A program made the translations under genes and the position numbers. The notes under the pieces are model-generated. The model was not told the origin of the DNA. It did not search any database and was given only the letters and a program-made list of their open reading frames with translations. From assembly GCF_003143975.1 (NCBI RefSeq), contig NZ_QFVR01000002.1, forward strand, positions 62,001-126,000: a DNA stretch of 64,000 nucleotides, read 5' to 3'. The stretch is from Kurthia sibirica (GTDB taxonomy: Bacteria; Bacillota; Bacilli; Bacillales_A; Planococcaceae). Shown piece after piece: positions 63,151 to 64,000 of this stretch. Position 1 is the stretch's first letter, and each line of letters opens with the position of its first letter.

Positions 63151-63609
63151 TTATTTTAAGTCACCAGAATTATCCTTAGATGGCGTATTAGATTGTGCAT
63201 ATTCTTTTGCTGTCATAACATCATCTACATGCATATTCACTTCTACAACCTGCAAGCCTGTCATATGCTTCACATGTTCTTTCACAACTGATGTTACTTT
63301 TCTGAAAATATCAGGTGCACTTTGACCATATTCCAATATTACTTTCAAATCAATAGCCGCCTGCTTCTCTCCTACTTCTACAGATACGCCCTTCGTAATA
63401 TCTTCACCGACGAAACGACCGGTCAAACCAGATGCAAAACCGCCCTTCATCGCTAAAATACCATTTACTTCCCTTGCAGAAATAGCAGCTATTTTCTCTA
63501 CAACTGCATCTTCAAAAGTTAATTTATTTTCGAAGACTTCTGCTTTCTCCGCTTCCTTATCATTGACACCTGTTTGACGATTGTATTGCTCTGTCGAATT
63601 TTCATCCAT
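63151..63609 (-). CDS. Asp23/Gls24-family envelope stress protein
   Basis: A 152-residue protein. [27 protein letters not shown] followed by [21 protein letters not shown] and [20 protein letters not shown] define the family. It is a membrane-tethered protein of alkaline-shock or cell-envelope stress. It is held by AmaP, encoded upstream on this strand. GGAGAGG precedes ATG 63609. Confidence 0.92.
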   Translation of the reverse strand: MDENSTEQYNRQTGVNDKEAEKAEVFENKLTFEDAVVEKIAAISAREVNGILAMKGGFASGLTGRFVGEDITKGVSVEVGEKQAAIDLKVILEYGQSAPDIFRKVTSVVKEHVKHMTGLQVVEVNMHVDDVMTAKEYAQSNTPSKDNSGDLK

Positions 63610-63621
63610 ATTTAACCTCTC

Positions 63622-63834
63622 CTATCTAAGTTTGTCTATGAATATTAAAAATTGCTCCGTGCGATCTTTAGCGTACCCAATCAGGGTACCGATTGCACAC
63701 AACATAATGATTAATATTGTTTTCCAAAAACCGATTGTTAAAAACAAAATGCTGATGAGTAACATACTGAGACAGCCTACTATACGCCATTTATAATCGT
63801 CTAGAAATCGCCTATTTCTTTCACTATTCATCAT
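63622..63834 (-). CDS. DUF2273 small membrane protein of the asp23 operon
   Basis: Seventy residues with two helices (about 17-35 and 38-56) and the family signature WKTILIIMLCAIGTLIGYAKD. It sits between amaP and asp23, as in Staphylococcus and Bacillales relatives. Two tandem ATGs (63834, 63831) follow GGAGGG. Confidence 0.88.
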   Translation of the reverse strand: MMNSERNRRFLDDYKWRIVGCLSMLLISILFLTIGFWKTILIIMLCAIGTLIGYAKDRTEQFLIFIDKLR

Positions 63835-63842
63835 TTTCCCTC

Positions 63843-64000
63843 CTAAATAACCCGTTTTTTAAGTATTTTTTGATCGAGGACATTGATTGTCACCTTGCGG
63901 ACTGGCAGCTCTGAAAAATGCTCTGTCGTTTTTTTTATGTCTGTACGCATCGTTGTCAATAAACGTTGAATAGTCGTTGCTTCAGCAATAAATAAATCGA
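63843..64000 (-). CDS. amaP: AmaP, alkaline shock membrane anchor, C-terminal part (cut by right edge)
   Basis: The last 52 codons are in the window; the frame ends with TAG at 63843. The tail includes AEATTIQRLLTTMRTD and the end is VTINVLDQKILKKRVI, as in AmaP proteins that anchor Asp23 to the membrane. The rest lies beyond the window. It is 8 bases from the DUF2273 gene. Confidence 0.75.
   Translation of the reverse strand, partial: DLFIAEATTIQRLLTTMRTDIKKTTEHFSELPVRKVTINVLDQKILKKRVI

Noticed and set aside
1-64000. CRISPR arrays, tRNA and rRNA genes
   Set aside because: No regularly spaced direct repeats, cloverleaf-like sequence or rRNA segments were noticed on reading; not excluded by a dedicated search.

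Overview
This window is low-GC Gram-positive DNA, most likely from a member of the Bacillales, in the Planococcaceae/Caryophanaceae range (Kurthia-, Lysinibacillus- or Solibacillus-like). The reasons are strong GGAGG-type ribosome binding sites, frequent TTG/GTG starts, a liaFSR cell-envelope system with a PspA protein, an Asp23/AmaP operon, a pxpABC/kipR 5-oxoproline locus, an S-box (SAM-I) riboswitch and NrdR-type operators. The genus is an inference; nothing in the window fixes it. No rRNA or tRNA gene and no CRISPR array was seen.

Layout. 1-12 kb: an MMPL exporter (cut by the left edge) with a divergent TetR regulator, a DUF2804 protein, a glycerophosphodiesterase, the RNA polymerase-recycling factor HelD, an SGNH hydrolase, a GNAT acetyltransferase, a heterodimeric ABC exporter and an EamA permease. 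12-24 kb: a PAS-GGDEF-EAL c-di-GMP phosphodiesterase, a two-gene ThrE-like amino-acid exporter, a PdaC-like deacetylase, a three-gene operon that reads as lysine catabolism (aldehyde dehydrogenase, lysine 6-dehydrogenase-like, glutaryl-CoA dehydrogenase-like), a membrane-anchored metallopeptidase and a D-2-hydroxyacid dehydrogenase. 24-32 kb: an ISL3-family remnant, class I ribonucleotide reductase nrdAB with NrdR boxes, and a two-component system with two multi-PepSY proteins. 32-40 kb: uppP, a membrane phosphoesterase, the lia locus and an orphan XRE-TPR regulator. 40-51 kb: mobile-element debris, a second two-component system with a candidate small membrane protein between its genes, a broken EamA gene, hom and metY under an S-box, a DASS transporter and an NfsA-type nitroreductase. 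51-58 kb: pxpCB, diverging from pxpA, an NRAMP-like transporter and ycsI, with kipR convergent, then a repeat-rich island holding a decayed tyrosine recombinase. 58-64 kb: a ribA-ribD-flavin monooxygenase-HAD operon without a visible FMN riboswitch, a secreted protein, and the asp23/DUF2273/amaP operon cut by the right edge.

The genes are mostly compact operons bounded by intrinsic terminators, many of them bidirectional. Three regions carry mobile debris and interspersed palindromic repeats (24.0-24.4, 39.9-40.3 and 57.3-58.4 kb), and a further repeat copy lies at 51.2 kb. Several long, nearly perfect hairpins sit beside the repeats or at gene ends.

The most unusual unit is the four-gene operon at 58.5-62.0 kb. 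It pairs the first two enzymes of riboflavin synthesis with an aromatic-hydroxylase-type flavoprotein and a HAD phosphatase, lacks riboflavin synthase and lumazine synthase, and shows no FMN riboswitch, so it may make a GTP-derived pyrimidine or pteridine product other than riboflavin. The lysine operon, the tandem-PepSY two-component locus and the small ORF between a response regulator and its kinase also deserve a second look.
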